A DNA stretch of 64,000 nucleotides from Streptomyces sp. NBC_00513 (GTDB taxonomy: Bacteria > Actinomycetota > Actinomycetes > Streptomycetales > Streptomycetaceae), in assembly GCF_041431415.1 (NCBI RefSeq), contig NZ_CP107845.1, forward strand, positions 5,022,001 through 5,086,000, written 5' to 3'. The notes below the pieces were generated by a model, which saw only the letters and a list, made by a program, of their open reading frames with translations, searched no databases and was not told the DNA's origin. Both the position numbers and the translations under genes were made by a program. Shown piece after piece: positions 8,022 through 16,100 of this stretch; within the stretch, counting starts at the first letter, position 1, and every line of letters starts with the position of its first letter.

Positions 8022-8978
8022 TCAGCGCGCCAGGAAGATCCGCACCCCGTCGGACCCCGCGGTGGGCGCGTCGCCGGCCCCCGCCCCGCCCTTCGCCCGC
8101 CACCGGCCGTCGGACTCGCCCGCGACCCAGCTCCCCGGGGCGTACGACACCCGGGCGATGCCCATGTCGCGCGCGTGGGCCACCGCCCACTGCGCCACCA
8201 GCCGATTGCGCCGCCGCTCGGCCCCGTCGGTGCCGCGCGTCGGCGCGACCGCGACCTCGCTCTGCCCGACCGGTCCGGACTCCCCGGCGGTCGCCGGCTC
8301 GGCGCGGGCGTCGAGCCGCATCTGCTTGCCGAAGATCCGCGTCAGCTCCGTCCGCACCCGCTCCGGATCGCCCGGCGCGGTGGGAGCGGGCCCGCCGCAG
8401 TCCACCGAGCCCTCGCCGCCGAACGCCGCGGTCAGCACCACCGCGTCCGGCTCGTGCTTCGCGTACGCCTGCGGGAAACCACTGAGCTGCACCTTCTGCG
8501 CGGCCACCGTCAGGGGGAGCCGCGAGTAGCCCTTCACCTCGGCGAGCCGGTCGTAGAAGATGCCCGCCGAGTACACCGGGTCCATGATCTGCTCCGCGGT
8601 ACCCCACCCCTGCGAGGGCCGCTGCTGGAACAGCCCGAGCGAGTCCCGGTCGCCGTGATCCAGATTGCGCAGCGCCGACTCCTGCATCGCGGTCGCCAGC
8701 GCGATCGTCACCGCCCGCTCCGGAAGCCCCTTCGAGACGCCGACCGCGGCTATCGTCGACGCGTTCGCCGCCTGCTCCGGGGACAACTCGTAGGTCTGGG
8801 CCGAGCCGTCGTCGGCGCCCGCCCCCGAGGTCCGGGCCGTGCAGTACGGGGGGCCGTCACCGCCGGTCGACTCGTACTGGACGACGAGGTACCCGCCGAG
8901 CGCGAGCAGCACGAGCAGACCGGCGACCTTGGGCCAAGGCCGCCGGCGACGCGGGCGGGGATGATCGGTGCGGGACAC
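8022..8978 (-). CDS. Membrane-anchored lysozyme-fold (SLT-like) protein
   Basis: 318 residues. A basic N-terminus (PRPRRRRPWPK) and one transmembrane helix (VAGLLVLLALGGYLVVQY) put the rest outside the cell. Residues about 90-190 contain ATAMQESALRNLDHGDRDSLGLFQQRPSQGWG, which resembles the Glu-Ser...GLxQ active-site pattern of soluble lytic transglycosylases. GTG 8978 is the chosen start; GTG 8987 is an alternative, and neither has a clear ribosome site. It is divergent from dapE. Peptidoglycan cleavage or binding is the likely role, inferred from the fold pattern only. Family members are often mis-annotated as heavy-metal transporters. Confidence 0.65.
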   Translation of the reverse strand: MSRTDHPRPRRRRPWPKVAGLLVLLALGGYLVVQYESTGGDGPPYCTARTSGAGADDGSAQTYELSPEQAANASTIAAVGVSKGLPERAVTIALATAMQESALRNLDHGDRDSLGLFQQRPSQGWGTAEQIMDPVYSAGIFYDRLAEVKGYSRLPLTVAAQKVQLSGFPQAYAKHEPDAVVLTAAFGGEGSVDCGGPAPTAPGDPERVRTELTRIFGKQMRLDARAEPATAGESGPVGQSEVAVAPTRGTDGAERRRNRLVAQWAVAHARDMGIARVSYAPGSWVAGESDGRWRAKGGAGAGDAPTAGSDGVRIFLAR

Positions 8979-9121
8979 GCGGCCCACCGTACTTGAGGCG
9001 GGTGACGGGCCGGCCTGACGAGTCCCCCGACTTCGCAACGGGCCTCGGGACGGGCTTTTGGACGGGCCCGCGGGACGCGTCCACCCGACGGACGGACCGG
9101 GCCCCCCGGCGACCCGGGCGT

Positions 9122-9127
9122 TAGGGT
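9122..9127 (+). promoter_or_regulatory. -10 element TAGGGT, leaderless promoter of dapE
   Basis: TAGGGT ends 7 nt before the dapE ATG at 9135, which places transcription start at or next to the start codon, and no Shine-Dalgarno sequence is present. A good -35 is not visible. Confidence 0.45.
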
Positions 9128-9134
9128 CGGTTCC

Positions 9135-10214
9135 ATGCCCGAATCCGAGCTGGACCTCACCCTGGACGCTGCCGAGCTGACCGCCCGGCTCGTCGACATC
9201 CCTTCCGTGAGCGGCGACGAGAAGGTACTCGCCGACCTCGTGGAAGACGCGCTGCGCGGCCTCCCGCACCTCACCGTCGACCGCTTCGGCAACAACGTCG
9301 TCGCCCGTACGCACCTCGGCCGCGCCGAACGCGTCGTGCTCGCCGGGCACCTCGACACCGTGCCGATCGCCGACAACGTCCCGTCCCGACTGGACGAGAA
9401 CGACGTCCTGTGGGGCTGCGGAACGACGGACATGAAGTCCGGCGTCGCCGTGCAACTGCGCATCGCGGCCACCGTGCCCGAGCCGAACCGGGACCTCACC
9501 TTCGTCTTCTACGACCAGGAGGAGGTCGCCGCCGACCTCAACGGCCTGGGCAAGGTGGCCGAGGCCCACCCCGACTGGCTCGTCGGCGACTTCGCGGTCC
9601 TGCTCGAACCCTCCAACGCCGAGGTCGAGGGCGGCTGCCAGGGCACCCTGCGGGTCCTGCTGCGGACCAGCGGCGAACGCGCCCACTCGGCCCGCAGTTG
9701 GATGGGCTCCAACGCCATCCACGGCGCGAGCCCGATCCTCGCCACGCTGGCCGCGTACGAACCGCGCAAGCCCGTCATCGACGGCCTGGAGTACCACGAG
9801 GGCCTCAACGCGGTCCGCATCGAGGGCGGCGTCGCCAACAACGTCATCCCGGACTCCTGCACGGTGACGGTCAACTTCCGCTACGCCCCCGATCGCGACG
9901 AGGCGCAGGCCCTGGCCCACGTCAAGGAGGTCTTCGCGCACTGCGACATCGCCGAGTTCGTGGTCGACGACTCCTCCGGCGGTGCCCTCCCCGGCCTCGC
10001 CCACCCGGCGGCCGCGGCGTTCATGGAGGCCGTCGGCGGCCGGGCCATGCCCAAGTTCGGCTGGACGGACGTCTCCCGCTTCAGCGCCCTCGGCGTCCCC
10101 GCGGTCAACTACGGCCCGGGCGACGCGCTGCTGGCCCACAAGGTCGACGAGCGGGTCGAGACGAAGGCGATCCTGCACTGCGAGGAACGACTCCGCGCCT
10201 GGCTGACCTCCTGA
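9135..10214 (+). CDS. dapE: Succinyl-diaminopimelate desuccinylase
   Basis: 359 residues, a cytoplasmic M20 metallopeptidase-fold hydrolase. Visible metal and catalytic residues are H72 and D74 in GHLDTVP, the bridging Asp in CGTTDMKSG and the catalytic Glu/metal Glu pair in YDQEE (about 129-130). It splits N-succinyl-LL-diaminopimelate to LL-DAP and succinate. The length and the internal lid domain (residues about 175-285) fit actinobacterial DapE. It works after the DapC encoded upstream. The order dapE-LOG-DHPS-like-tag matches mycobacteria. Translation is probably leaderless. Confidence 0.92.
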   Translation: MPESELDLTLDAAELTARLVDIPSVSGDEKVLADLVEDALRGLPHLTVDRFGNNVVARTHLGRAERVVLAGHLDTVPIADNVPSRLDENDVLWGCGTTDMKSGVAVQLRIAATVPEPNRDLTFVFYDQEEVAADLNGLGKVAEAHPDWLVGDFAVLLEPSNAEVEGGCQGTLRVLLRTSGERAHSARSWMGSNAIHGASPILATLAAYEPRKPVIDGLEYHEGLNAVRIEGGVANNVIPDSCTVTVNFRYAPDRDEAQALAHVKEVFAHCDIAEFVVDDSSGGALPGLAHPAAAAFMEAVGGRAMPKFGWTDVSRFSALGVPAVNYGPGDALLAHKVDERVETKAILHCEERLRAWLTS

Positions 10215-10278
10215 ATTCCGCTTCTCGTCACCTTTGTGCGCCTACCCTGATCCAACGATCAGCAGGAGGGAGCACATC

Positions 10279-11046
10279 ATGGGCAACCCCGGCAATCTCG
10301 GCGGGAACGCTCGTCGTCGGCCCGAGGAGCAGCAGCTCGGTCCGGTGCTGCGCAGGCGGAGTCAGGTCCAGGCGGGCAGTACGACGGACCAGCGGCTGCT
10401 GGACTCGGCCGGACCCTCCGAATGGGTGCACACCGATCCCTGGCGGGTCCTGCGCATCCAGTCGGAGTTCATCGAGGGCTTCGGCACGCTGGCGGAGTTG
10501 CCGCCGGCGATCAGCGTGTTCGGGTCGGCCCGTACTCCGGTGGACTCGCCGGAGTACGAGGCGGGCGTACGGATCGGGCACGCGCTCGTCGACGCCGGCT
10601 TCGCCGTCATCACGGGCGGCGGCCCCGGCGCCATGGAGGCCGCCAACAAGGGTGCGCGCGAGGCCAACGGGATCTCGGTCGGCCTGGGCATCGAGCTGCC
10701 CTTCGAACAGGGCCTGAACCAGCACGTCGACCTGGGTTTGAACTTCCGCTACTTCTTCGTCCGCAAGACGATGTTCGTGAAGTACAGCCAGGGCTTCGTG
10801 GTCCTGCCGGGCGGACTCGGCACGCTGGACGAGATGTTCGAGGCGCTGACCCTGGTCCAGACGCAGAAGATCACCCGCTTCCCGATCGTGCTGTTCGGCA
10901 CGGAGTACTGGAGCGGGCTGATCGACTGGCTGAAGAACACGGTGATCGCGCAGGGCAAGGCCTCCGAGCGCGACCTGTACCTCTTCCACGTCACCGACGA
11001 CGTGGACGAGGCCATCGCGCTGGTGACCAAGGAAGTCGGCAAGTAG
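10279..11046 (+). CDS. LOG-family protein (TIGR00730, lysine decarboxylase-like fold)
   Basis: 255 residues. It holds the nucleotide-binding GGGPGAMEAANKGA (about 113) and the family signature PGGLGTLDE (about 177), which in LONELY GUY enzymes forms the cytokinin riboside 5'-monophosphate phosphoribohydrolase site. ATG 10279 follows a strong AGGAGGG; the longer frame from 10234 has no such site. A Rv1205-like protein occupies the same place in mycobacteria. The biochemical function in Streptomyces is not settled: phosphoribohydrolase of AMP-type nucleotides is known for relatives, and 'lysine decarboxylase' is a misnomer. Confidence 0.88.
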   Translation: MGNPGNLGGNARRRPEEQQLGPVLRRRSQVQAGSTTDQRLLDSAGPSEWVHTDPWRVLRIQSEFIEGFGTLAELPPAISVFGSARTPVDSPEYEAGVRIGHALVDAGFAVITGGGPGAMEAANKGAREANGISVGLGIELPFEQGLNQHVDLGLNFRYFFVRKTMFVKYSQGFVVLPGGLGTLDEMFEALTLVQTQKITRFPIVLFGTEYWSGLIDWLKNTVIAQGKASERDLYLFHVTDDVDEAIALVTKEVGK

Positions 11047-11059
11047 CTCCGCCGACGCG

Positions 11060-11920
11060 CTACGCGAGTCCCCGGCGGGCGACCGCCGGGGGCCGCAGCC
11101 CCTGGATCGAGCGCACCATGTCCAGGACCTGCCGCGTCTCCGCGACCTCGTGGACCCGGTAGACCTGCGCGCCCAGCCAGGCCGAGACGGCCGTCGTGGC
11201 CAGGGTGCCCAGCAGGCGCTCCTTGACCGGCTTGTCGAGGGTCTCGCCGACGAAGTCCTTGTTGGACAGGGAGACCAGCACCGGCCAACCCGTGTCGGTC
11301 ATCTCCGCCAGGCGCCGGGTGGCCTCCAGCGAGTGGCGGGTGTTCTTCCCGAAGTCGTGACCCGGATCGATCATGATCGCGTCCCGCCGGACGCCCAGCG
11401 AGGCCGCCCGCTCGGCCAGGCCCACCGTGACGCGCAGGATGTCCGCCATCACGTCCTCGTACGAGGTCCGGTGCGGGCGGGTGCGCGGCTCGACCCCACC
11501 GGCGTGGGTGCACACGATGCCGACGTCGTACCGGGCGGCGACCTCCGCGAGCCGGGGATCCACCCCGCCCCACGCGTCGTTCAGCAGATCGGCGCCGGCC
11601 TCGCACACGGCCTCGCCGACCTCGTGCCGCCAGGTGTCCACGCTGATCACCACGTCCGGGTGGCGTCGGCGCACCTCGGACACGAACCCGACGGTACGGC
11701 GGGCCTCCTCGACCGCGTCCACGTGCTCGCCCGGACCGGCCTTGACCCCACCGATGTCGATGATCGCGGCGCCCTCGGCGACCGCCTGCTCGACCCGGTC
11801 CAACGCGGGCTCGTCGCGGAACGTCGCGCCCTGGTCGTAGAAGGAGTCCGGAGTCCGGTTCACGATGGCCATGATCACCGGCTCGTCGGTGTCGAACTCG
11901 CGCCTGCCCAGTCGCAGCAT
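11060..11920 (-). CDS. folP2: Dihydropteroate synthase-like protein, FolP2 type
   Basis: 286 residues with the TIM-barrel plan of DHPS: IVNRTPDSF (19-27), DIGG (55-58), SVDTW, LLNDAWGG, DPGHDFGKN, SLSNKDF and RVHEV. Several catalytic positions depart from true FolP. NVTPDSF is NRTPDSF, the ESTRPG loop that holds pyrophosphate/PABA is replaced by VKAGPG (59-64), and SRKSF is SNKDF. This is the pattern of mycobacterial FolP2 (Rv1207), which is not a working folate enzyme. ATG 11920 has AGGAGG about 9 nt upstream. It is convergent with the LOG gene (13-nt gap). Role unknown; sulfonamide target status is unlikely. Confidence 0.82.
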   Translation of the reverse strand: MLRLGRREFDTDEPVIMAIVNRTPDSFYDQGATFRDEPALDRVEQAVAEGAAIIDIGGVKAGPGEHVDAVEEARRTVGFVSEVRRRHPDVVISVDTWRHEVGEAVCEAGADLLNDAWGGVDPRLAEVAARYDVGIVCTHAGGVEPRTRPHRTSYEDVMADILRVTVGLAERAASLGVRRDAIMIDPGHDFGKNTRHSLEATRRLAEMTDTGWPVLVSLSNKDFVGETLDKPVKERLLGTLATTAVSAWLGAQVYRVHEVAETRQVLDMVRSIQGLRPPAVARRGLA

Positions 11921-11996
11921 CCCGCTCTTTCCTCCTTCGGCGACCCTCTCGCCTCGTCTGTGACCTTAACCTGGTGCCCGGAAGCCTCTCAGGGAG

Positions 11997-12356
11997 ATGA
12001 TCGTGTTCTGGTTCTTGCTGATCGCGCTGGTCGTGGTCGTCGCCGCGGTCACCCTCGCGGTCGTCGGTGGAGGTGCCGAGGCGGTCCTGCCCGAGGCCGA
12101 GCCGGACCGGGTCGCCGACGGGCTGCCCGACGCCCGCCCCGTCGCCCGGACGGACATCGACGCGCTCCGCCTGCCCGTCGCCGCGCGCGGCTACCGGATG
12201 GCCGAGGTCGACGACGTACTGGACCGGCTGGGCGCCGAGCTGGCGGAGCGCGACGCGCGGATCGCGGAACTCACGGCGCGGCTCGCGGCCGCGGCCGAGG
12301 ACGACGCGCCCGCCGCCGCGGCGGGCCGGGTGGACCTCGGCAAGGACGGACGATGA
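11997..12356 (+). CDS. DivIVA-domain membrane protein
   Basis: 119 residues. One N-terminal transmembrane helix (MIVFWFLLIALVVVVAAVTLAVV) is followed by a linker and a short DivIVA-like repeat: ALRLPVAARGYRMAEVDDVLDRL, then a coiled-coil stretch ELAERDARIAELTARLAAAAEDD. ATG 11997 follows AGGGAG. It is translationally coupled to the tag gene (ATGA). A protein of the same build (Rv1209) lies at this point in mycobacteria. It probably acts at the membrane in polar growth or septation; that is inference from the domain. Confidence 0.75.
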   Translation: MIVFWFLLIALVVVVAAVTLAVVGGGAEAVLPEAEPDRVADGLPDARPVARTDIDALRLPVAARGYRMAEVDDVLDRLGAELAERDARIAELTARLAAAAEDDAPAAAAGRVDLGKDGR

Positions 12357-12934
12357 CCGGCTCCGCGGTCGCCGGCCCCGACGGCGACCCGCGCTGCCCG
12401 TGGGCCGTGTCCACCGAGGACTACCTCGCCTACCACGACACGGAATGGGGCCGCCCGGTCCACGGGGACGACGCGCTGTACGAGCGGCTCTGTCTGGAGG
12501 CGTTCCAGTCGGGCCTGTCCTGGATCACGATCCTGCGACGCCGCGAGGGCTTCCGGAAGGCGTTCGCGGACTTCGAGATCGCGGCGGTGGCACGGTTCGA
12601 CGAGAGCGACGCGGCGCGGTTGCTGCTGGACGAGGGCATCATCCGCAACCGGCTGAAGATCGAGGCCACGCTGGCGAACGCACGGGTCCTGGCGGGCTGG
12701 AAGGAAGGGCGGCTGGACGAGCTGATCTGGTCCCACGCCCCGAAGCGGCCGGGCCGGGCGCCGAGGACCGTCGCCGACGTCCCGGCGATCACCGACGAGT
12801 CCACGGCCCTCGCGAAGGAACTCAAGAAGGCCGGCATCCGCTTCGTCGGCCCGACCACGGCCTACGCCCTGATGCAGGCCTGCGGTCTGGTCAACGACCA
12901 CCTCGCCGGCTGCGTCTCCCGCGACGGATCCTGA
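12353..12934 (+). CDS. tag: DNA-3-methyladenine glycosylase I
   Basis: 193 residues. The N-terminus CPWAVSTEDYLAYHDTEWGRPVHGD and the closing VNDHLAGC supply the two Cys and two His of the Tag zinc site. The catalytic Glu lies in LCLEAFQSGLSW. It removes 3-methyladenine from alkylated DNA in the cytoplasm. ATG 12353 overlaps the DivIVA-like stop as ATGA; the longer open frame back to 11150 is only a shadow. The family's usual length is about 190 residues. Confidence 0.92.
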   Translation: MTGSAVAGPDGDPRCPWAVSTEDYLAYHDTEWGRPVHGDDALYERLCLEAFQSGLSWITILRRREGFRKAFADFEIAAVARFDESDAARLLLDEGIIRNRLKIEATLANARVLAGWKEGRLDELIWSHAPKRPGRAPRTVADVPAITDESTALAKELKKAGIRFVGPTTAYALMQACGLVNDHLAGCVSRDGS

Positions 12935-12983
12935 TCGGCGCTCCGGCCGCCGACGCGCCGGCGGCCGGGGGCGCGGTGCGCGC

Positions 12984-13014
12984 CTGATCGGCCGACCGCC
13001 GGTCGGCCGATCAG
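12984..13014. terminator. Bidirectional hairpin terminator
   Basis: A perfect 14-bp stem (12984-12997 with 13001-13014) with a 3-nt loop lies between the convergent tag and crotonase genes. The right arm overlaps the crotonase stop codon. Confidence 0.8.
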
Positions 13015-13814
13015 CGACCCAGGTACTTCGGGGTCTCCTTCGCCAGGAACGCCCGCACCGCGATCCCGTGGTCCTCGGACGCCCCGGCGCGCGTCTGGAG
13101 CTCGTCCTCGCGGGTGAGCGCCTCCGGGAGGCCGTGGGAGGCCCCGTACGCCAGGGACTCCTTGAGGGCCGCGTAGGCCACCGTGGGGCCCGCCGCGAGG
13201 GCGCGGGCCACGGACTCGGCCTCGGCGGCCAGCGACTCCGACGGCACCAGACGGTTCGCGATGCCCAGCTCGAACGCCTCCTTCGCCTTCACGGACCGCG
13301 GGAAGAACAGCAGGTCGGCGGCGCGCGAGGCACCGATCAGACGCGGCAGGGTCCAGGACACCCCCGAGTCGGCGGTCAGCGCGACCCCCGCGAACGAGGT
13401 GTTGAACGACGCCGTGTCGGCCACCACCCGGAAGTCGGCCGCCAGCGCGAACCCGAAGCCGGCCCCGGCCGCGACCCCGTTGACGCCCGCGACCACCGGC
13501 TTCGGCATCTGCGTGAGCGCCCGCACGATGGGGTTGTAGTGCTCCGCGACCGTGCTCATCGTCAGCGAAGAGCCGGTCTCGCGGTCGGCGGCCAGGTTCC
13601 CGATGTGCTCCTTGAGGTCCTGGCCGACGCAGAAGGCCCGGTCGCCGGCCGCGGTCAGCAGGACCGCCCGTACCGCCGTGTCGGAGCCGGCCGCCTCGAC
13701 CGCGTCGCGCAGGGCGACCTTGGTCTCGGTGTTCATGGCGTTCATCGCGTCGGGCCGGTTGATCGTGATGGTCGCGAGTCCGTCGGTCACTTCGTAGAGC
13801 ACGCTGTCGGCCAT
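13011..13814 (-). CDS. Enoyl-CoA hydratase/isomerase (crotonase) family protein
   Basis: 267 residues. Crotonase landmarks are FCVGQDLKEH (oxyanion hole), PVVAGVNGVAAGAGFGFALAADFRV and FAGVALTADSGVSWTLPRLIGASRA. The two catalytic glutamates of classical hydratases are not at their usual places. The ADSG pattern with an acidic residue at the isomerase position is more like PaaG-type or delta-isomerase members, so hydration is uncertain. ATG 13814 is preceded by AAGGGGG. It stands alone on its strand with a shared terminator. It may serve phenylacetate or fatty-acid catabolism, but the context gives no support. Confidence 0.82.
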   Translation of the reverse strand: MADSVLYEVTDGLATITINRPDAMNAMNTETKVALRDAVEAAGSDTAVRAVLLTAAGDRAFCVGQDLKEHIGNLAADRETGSSLTMSTVAEHYNPIVRALTQMPKPVVAGVNGVAAGAGFGFALAADFRVVADTASFNTSFAGVALTADSGVSWTLPRLIGASRAADLLFFPRSVKAKEAFELGIANRLVPSESLAAEAESVARALAAGPTVAYAALKESLAYGASHGLPEALTREDELQTRAGASEDHGIAVRAFLAKETPKYLGR

Positions 13815-14022
13815 GGCGGGGGTCCCCCTTCGTCGCGGGCTTGGCTACCGGCCGGTATCGGGCGGTGCAAGGGCCAGCATGGCGGACCCGGACCCGGCCG
13901 GGCATGTGATGTGCGTCAATAAAGCCGAGGGCAGTCGCCAAGGCAGCGGCGAAGTATCGCAGGCGGGTCCCCGAAATGAGTGGTTTTGGTCAAGCGCGTT
14001 GCCGAAGCGTTCCCTACCGATG

Positions 14023-14053
14023 TTGGTCATCGGGTCCTGACATGCGGGATAAT
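14023..14053 (+). promoter_or_regulatory. Putative housekeeping promoter of the DUF3117 gene
   Basis: TTGGTC (14023-14028) and GATAAT (14048-14053) are separated by 19 nt, about 85 nt upstream of the DUF3117 start. They lie in the 330-nt gap 13815-14144, which otherwise holds no gene. Confidence 0.45.
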
Positions 14054-14144
14054 GGCCGGGAAGCAATGTGTTCGATGCCGGGTACTAGGCGCCTGAATGG
14101 GGCCGTCGGCTGACGATGAGCTGGTTTCAGGAAGGGGAACGAGC

Positions 14145-14312
14145 ATGGCGGCCATGAAGCCGCGGACGGGCGACGGCCCGCTCGAGGTCACCAAGGAGGG
14201 GCGGGGCATCGTCATGCGCGTACCGCTCGAGGGCGGCGGTCGGCTCGTCGTCGAGCTGACTCCGGACGAAGCGGACGCCCTGGGTGACGCCCTGAAGAAG
14301 GTCGTCGGCTAA
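14145..14312 (+). CDS. DUF3117 small conserved actinobacterial protein
   Basis: 55 residues, beginning MAAMKPRTGDGPLEVTKEGRG and ending ALGDALKKVVG. The family is nearly invariant across actinobacteria and matches Rv1211 by position and sequence type. ATG 14145 follows AGGAAGGGG; the longer frame from 14097 has no site. It is flanked by its own promoter and a very strong terminator, so it is transcribed alone and probably abundantly. It has no known fold signature visible here; the strand-rich centre (IVMRVPLEGGGRLVVELTP) suggests a small beta protein. Function unknown. Confidence 0.88.
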   Translation: MAAMKPRTGDGPLEVTKEGRGIVMRVPLEGGGRLVVELTPDEADALGDALKKVVG

Positions 14313-14345
14313 CCGGTCGGCAGTACTTTCACCATGCATTCTCTG

Positions 14346-14380
14346 CACTGCCCCGGCCGCGTCACGCGGCCGGGGCAGTG
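14346..14380 (+). terminator. Strong hairpin terminator
   Basis: A perfect 15-bp stem (14346-14360 with 14366-14380) with a 5-nt loop is followed by TTGTT, 33 nt after the DUF3117 stop. Confidence 0.88.
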
Positions 14381-14468
14381 TTGTTCCCGGGGCGTGGTCG
14401 CCGGGCGCGCGGTTCCAGGGGTGCGCGAGATCGCCCCCCGGGCGCGCGGGGCGAACGGGCGCGGGGGA

Positions 14469-15131
14469 TCAGCGCCGGACCGCGCACAGCAGGCCGTCGC
14501 CCACGGGGAGCAGCGCGGCCTCCAGGGCGGGGGTCTCGCGGACGGTGCGCAGCAGTTCGCGGACCCGGAGCACCTCCACGGGCTGGGCCGCGGAGTCGAC
14601 CGTGCGGCCGTCCGAGAAGACCCCCTCGAAGCACACCAGCCCGCCGGGCCGCAGCAGCCGCAACGATTCCGCGAGGTAGTCGAGGGACTCGGTGGGGTCC
14701 CCGTCGCAGAAGACCAGGTCGTACCCGCCGTCGGCGAGCCGCGGCAGTACGTCCAGCGCGCGGCCGGGGATGAAGCGGGCCCGGTTGACCGCGAAGCCCG
14801 CGGCGCGGAACGCCTGGCGGGCGAAGGCCTGTCGGTCGGCTTCGGGATCCACGGTGGTCAGCACCCCGTCGGGGCGCATTCCGTGGAGGAGGTGGATGCC
14901 GGAGACGCCGGTGCCGGTGCCGATCTCGGCGACCGCCTTGGCGTCCGCGGTGGCGGCCAGCAGGCGCAGCGCGGCCCCGGTTCCGGGCGAGACCGAACGC
15001 AGTCCCGCCTCCCTGGACCGGTCGCGGGCCCATCGCAGAGCGTCGTCCTCGGCGACAAACGCGTCGGCGAACGCCCAGCTCGTCTGCCGGTTGCCGCTAA
15101 TGACCCTCTCCTGTCCCCATAGTTGGCGCAA
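14469..15131 (-). CDS. SAM-dependent O-methyltransferase (class I, COMT-like)
   Basis: About 220 residues. The SAM site is AEIGTGTGVSGIHLL; VDPEADRQAFARQAF and the metal/substrate motif DLVFCDGDPTE follow. The family methylates catechol-like or small hydroxyl substrates; the actual substrate is unknown. The start is uncertain. The reading frame has no ATG or GTG in the right place. I chose TTG 15131, which has TACAGT 5 nt upstream and so could be leaderless. An ATT at 15101 preceded by GGAGAGGG is the other option. It is divergent from the ECF sigma gene, as Rv1220c is from sigE. Confidence 0.8.
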   Translation of the reverse strand: MRQLWGQERVISGNRQTSWAFADAFVAEDDALRWARDRSREAGLRSVSPGTGAALRLLAATADAKAVAEIGTGTGVSGIHLLHGMRPDGVLTTVDPEADRQAFARQAFRAAGFAVNRARFIPGRALDVLPRLADGGYDLVFCDGDPTESLDYLAESLRLLRPGGLVCFEGVFSDGRTVDSAAQPVEVLRVRELLRTVRETPALEAALLPVGDGLLCAVRR

Positions 15132-15155
15132 CGGTGACTGTATCCGTTGACGTCG

Positions 15156-15182
15156 GGAACCCGCAGATGGGACCGGGCGTTG
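15156..15182 (+). promoter_or_regulatory. ECF-type promoter, probably autoregulatory for the sigma factor
   Basis: GGAAC (15156-15160) and CGTTG (15178-15182) are 17 nt apart, matching the GGAAC/CGTT pattern of SigE-like ECF factors. They lie about 140 nt upstream of the sigma gene ATG and in its direction. Confidence 0.5.
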
Positions 15183-15320
15183 AAAGAGGTGTGCGCGGGA
15201 CGGACGCCGGAGGTCGGCGAACACCCGTGGACGAGACGACGAGCGGGGGCGTCGGAAGACCCGCGACCCGTGCAAAGTTAGTGCAAAAATCTTTATCCGG
15301 AGCTGACGGGAGGGGTGGCT

Positions 15321-16100
15321 ATGGTAGGGACTCCACTGGACACCACCAGAGCCGACAGGGGAGGTGCGGCTGCGCCTGTGGATCGTGGAGGCGTGCTCAG
15401 GCGCCTCTTCTGGTCGGCCGGCGAGCCGAAATCCGTGACCGACATTGCTGACCGCTTCCACACCACCGCATCCGCTACCACCGCGACCTTTGCCGCCGAT
15501 GCGGGCTCGCAGGCGTGGACCCCTCCCTCGTGGGAGGAGATCGTCAGCACGCACAGTGCGCGGGTCTACCGTCTCGCCTACCGCCTGACGGGCAACCAGC
15601 ACGACGCCGAGGACCTGACGCAGGAAGTCTTCGTCCGCGTCTTCCGCTCGTTGTCCACGTACACGCCCGGCACGTTCGAGGGCTGGCTGCACCGCATCAC
15701 GACGAATCTCTTCCTGGACATGGTCCGCCGCAAGCAGCGGATCCGCTTCGACGCGCTCGGCGACGACGCCGCGGAGCGGCTGCCCAGCCGCGAGCCGTCC
15801 CCCCAGCAGGTGCTGCACGACACGCACTTCGACGCGGACGTGCAGCAGGCGCTGGACACCCTCGCCCCCGAGTTCCGCGCGGCCGTGGTGCTGTGTGACA
15901 TCGAGGGCCTGTCGTACGAGGAGATCGCCGCCACGCTCGGCGTGAAGCTCGGCACCGTGCGCAGCCGCATTCACCGCGGCCGCTCCCACCTGCGCAAGGC
16001 GCTCAAGCACCGGTCTCCCGAGGCCCGTGCGGAGCAGCGCGCGCTGGCCGGGGTGGCGGTGGGTGCGCCGGGTGCCGGGGGAGAGGGCGGAGCCGAGTGA
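15321..16100 (+). CDS. ECF RNA polymerase sigma factor (mycobacterial SigE-like)
   Basis: 259 residues. Region 2 begins with [34 protein letters not shown] and continues to [21 protein letters not shown]. Region 4 is [54 protein letters not shown] 15321 has GGGAGGGG at the right spacing; GTG 15315 is too close to it. The roughly 70-residue N-terminal extension is unusual for ECF factors, and a later start such as GTG 15435 is possible, as multiple starts are known for mycobacterial sigE. It is coupled (GTGA) to its zinc anti-sigma and followed by HtrA and TatB, so it should control envelope stress. It is not the protein called SigE in Streptomyces. Confidence 0.9.
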   Translation: MVGTPLDTTRADRGGAAAPVDRGGVLRRLFWSAGEPKSVTDIADRFHTTASATTATFAADAGSQAWTPPSWEEIVSTHSARVYRLAYRLTGNQHDAEDLTQEVFVRVFRSLSTYTPGTFEGWLHRITTNLFLDMVRRKQRIRFDALGDDAAERLPSREPSPQQVLHDTHFDADVQQALDTLAPEFRAAVVLCDIEGLSYEEIAATLGVKLGTVRSRIHRGRSHLRKALKHRSPEARAEQRALAGVAVGAPGAGGEGGAE

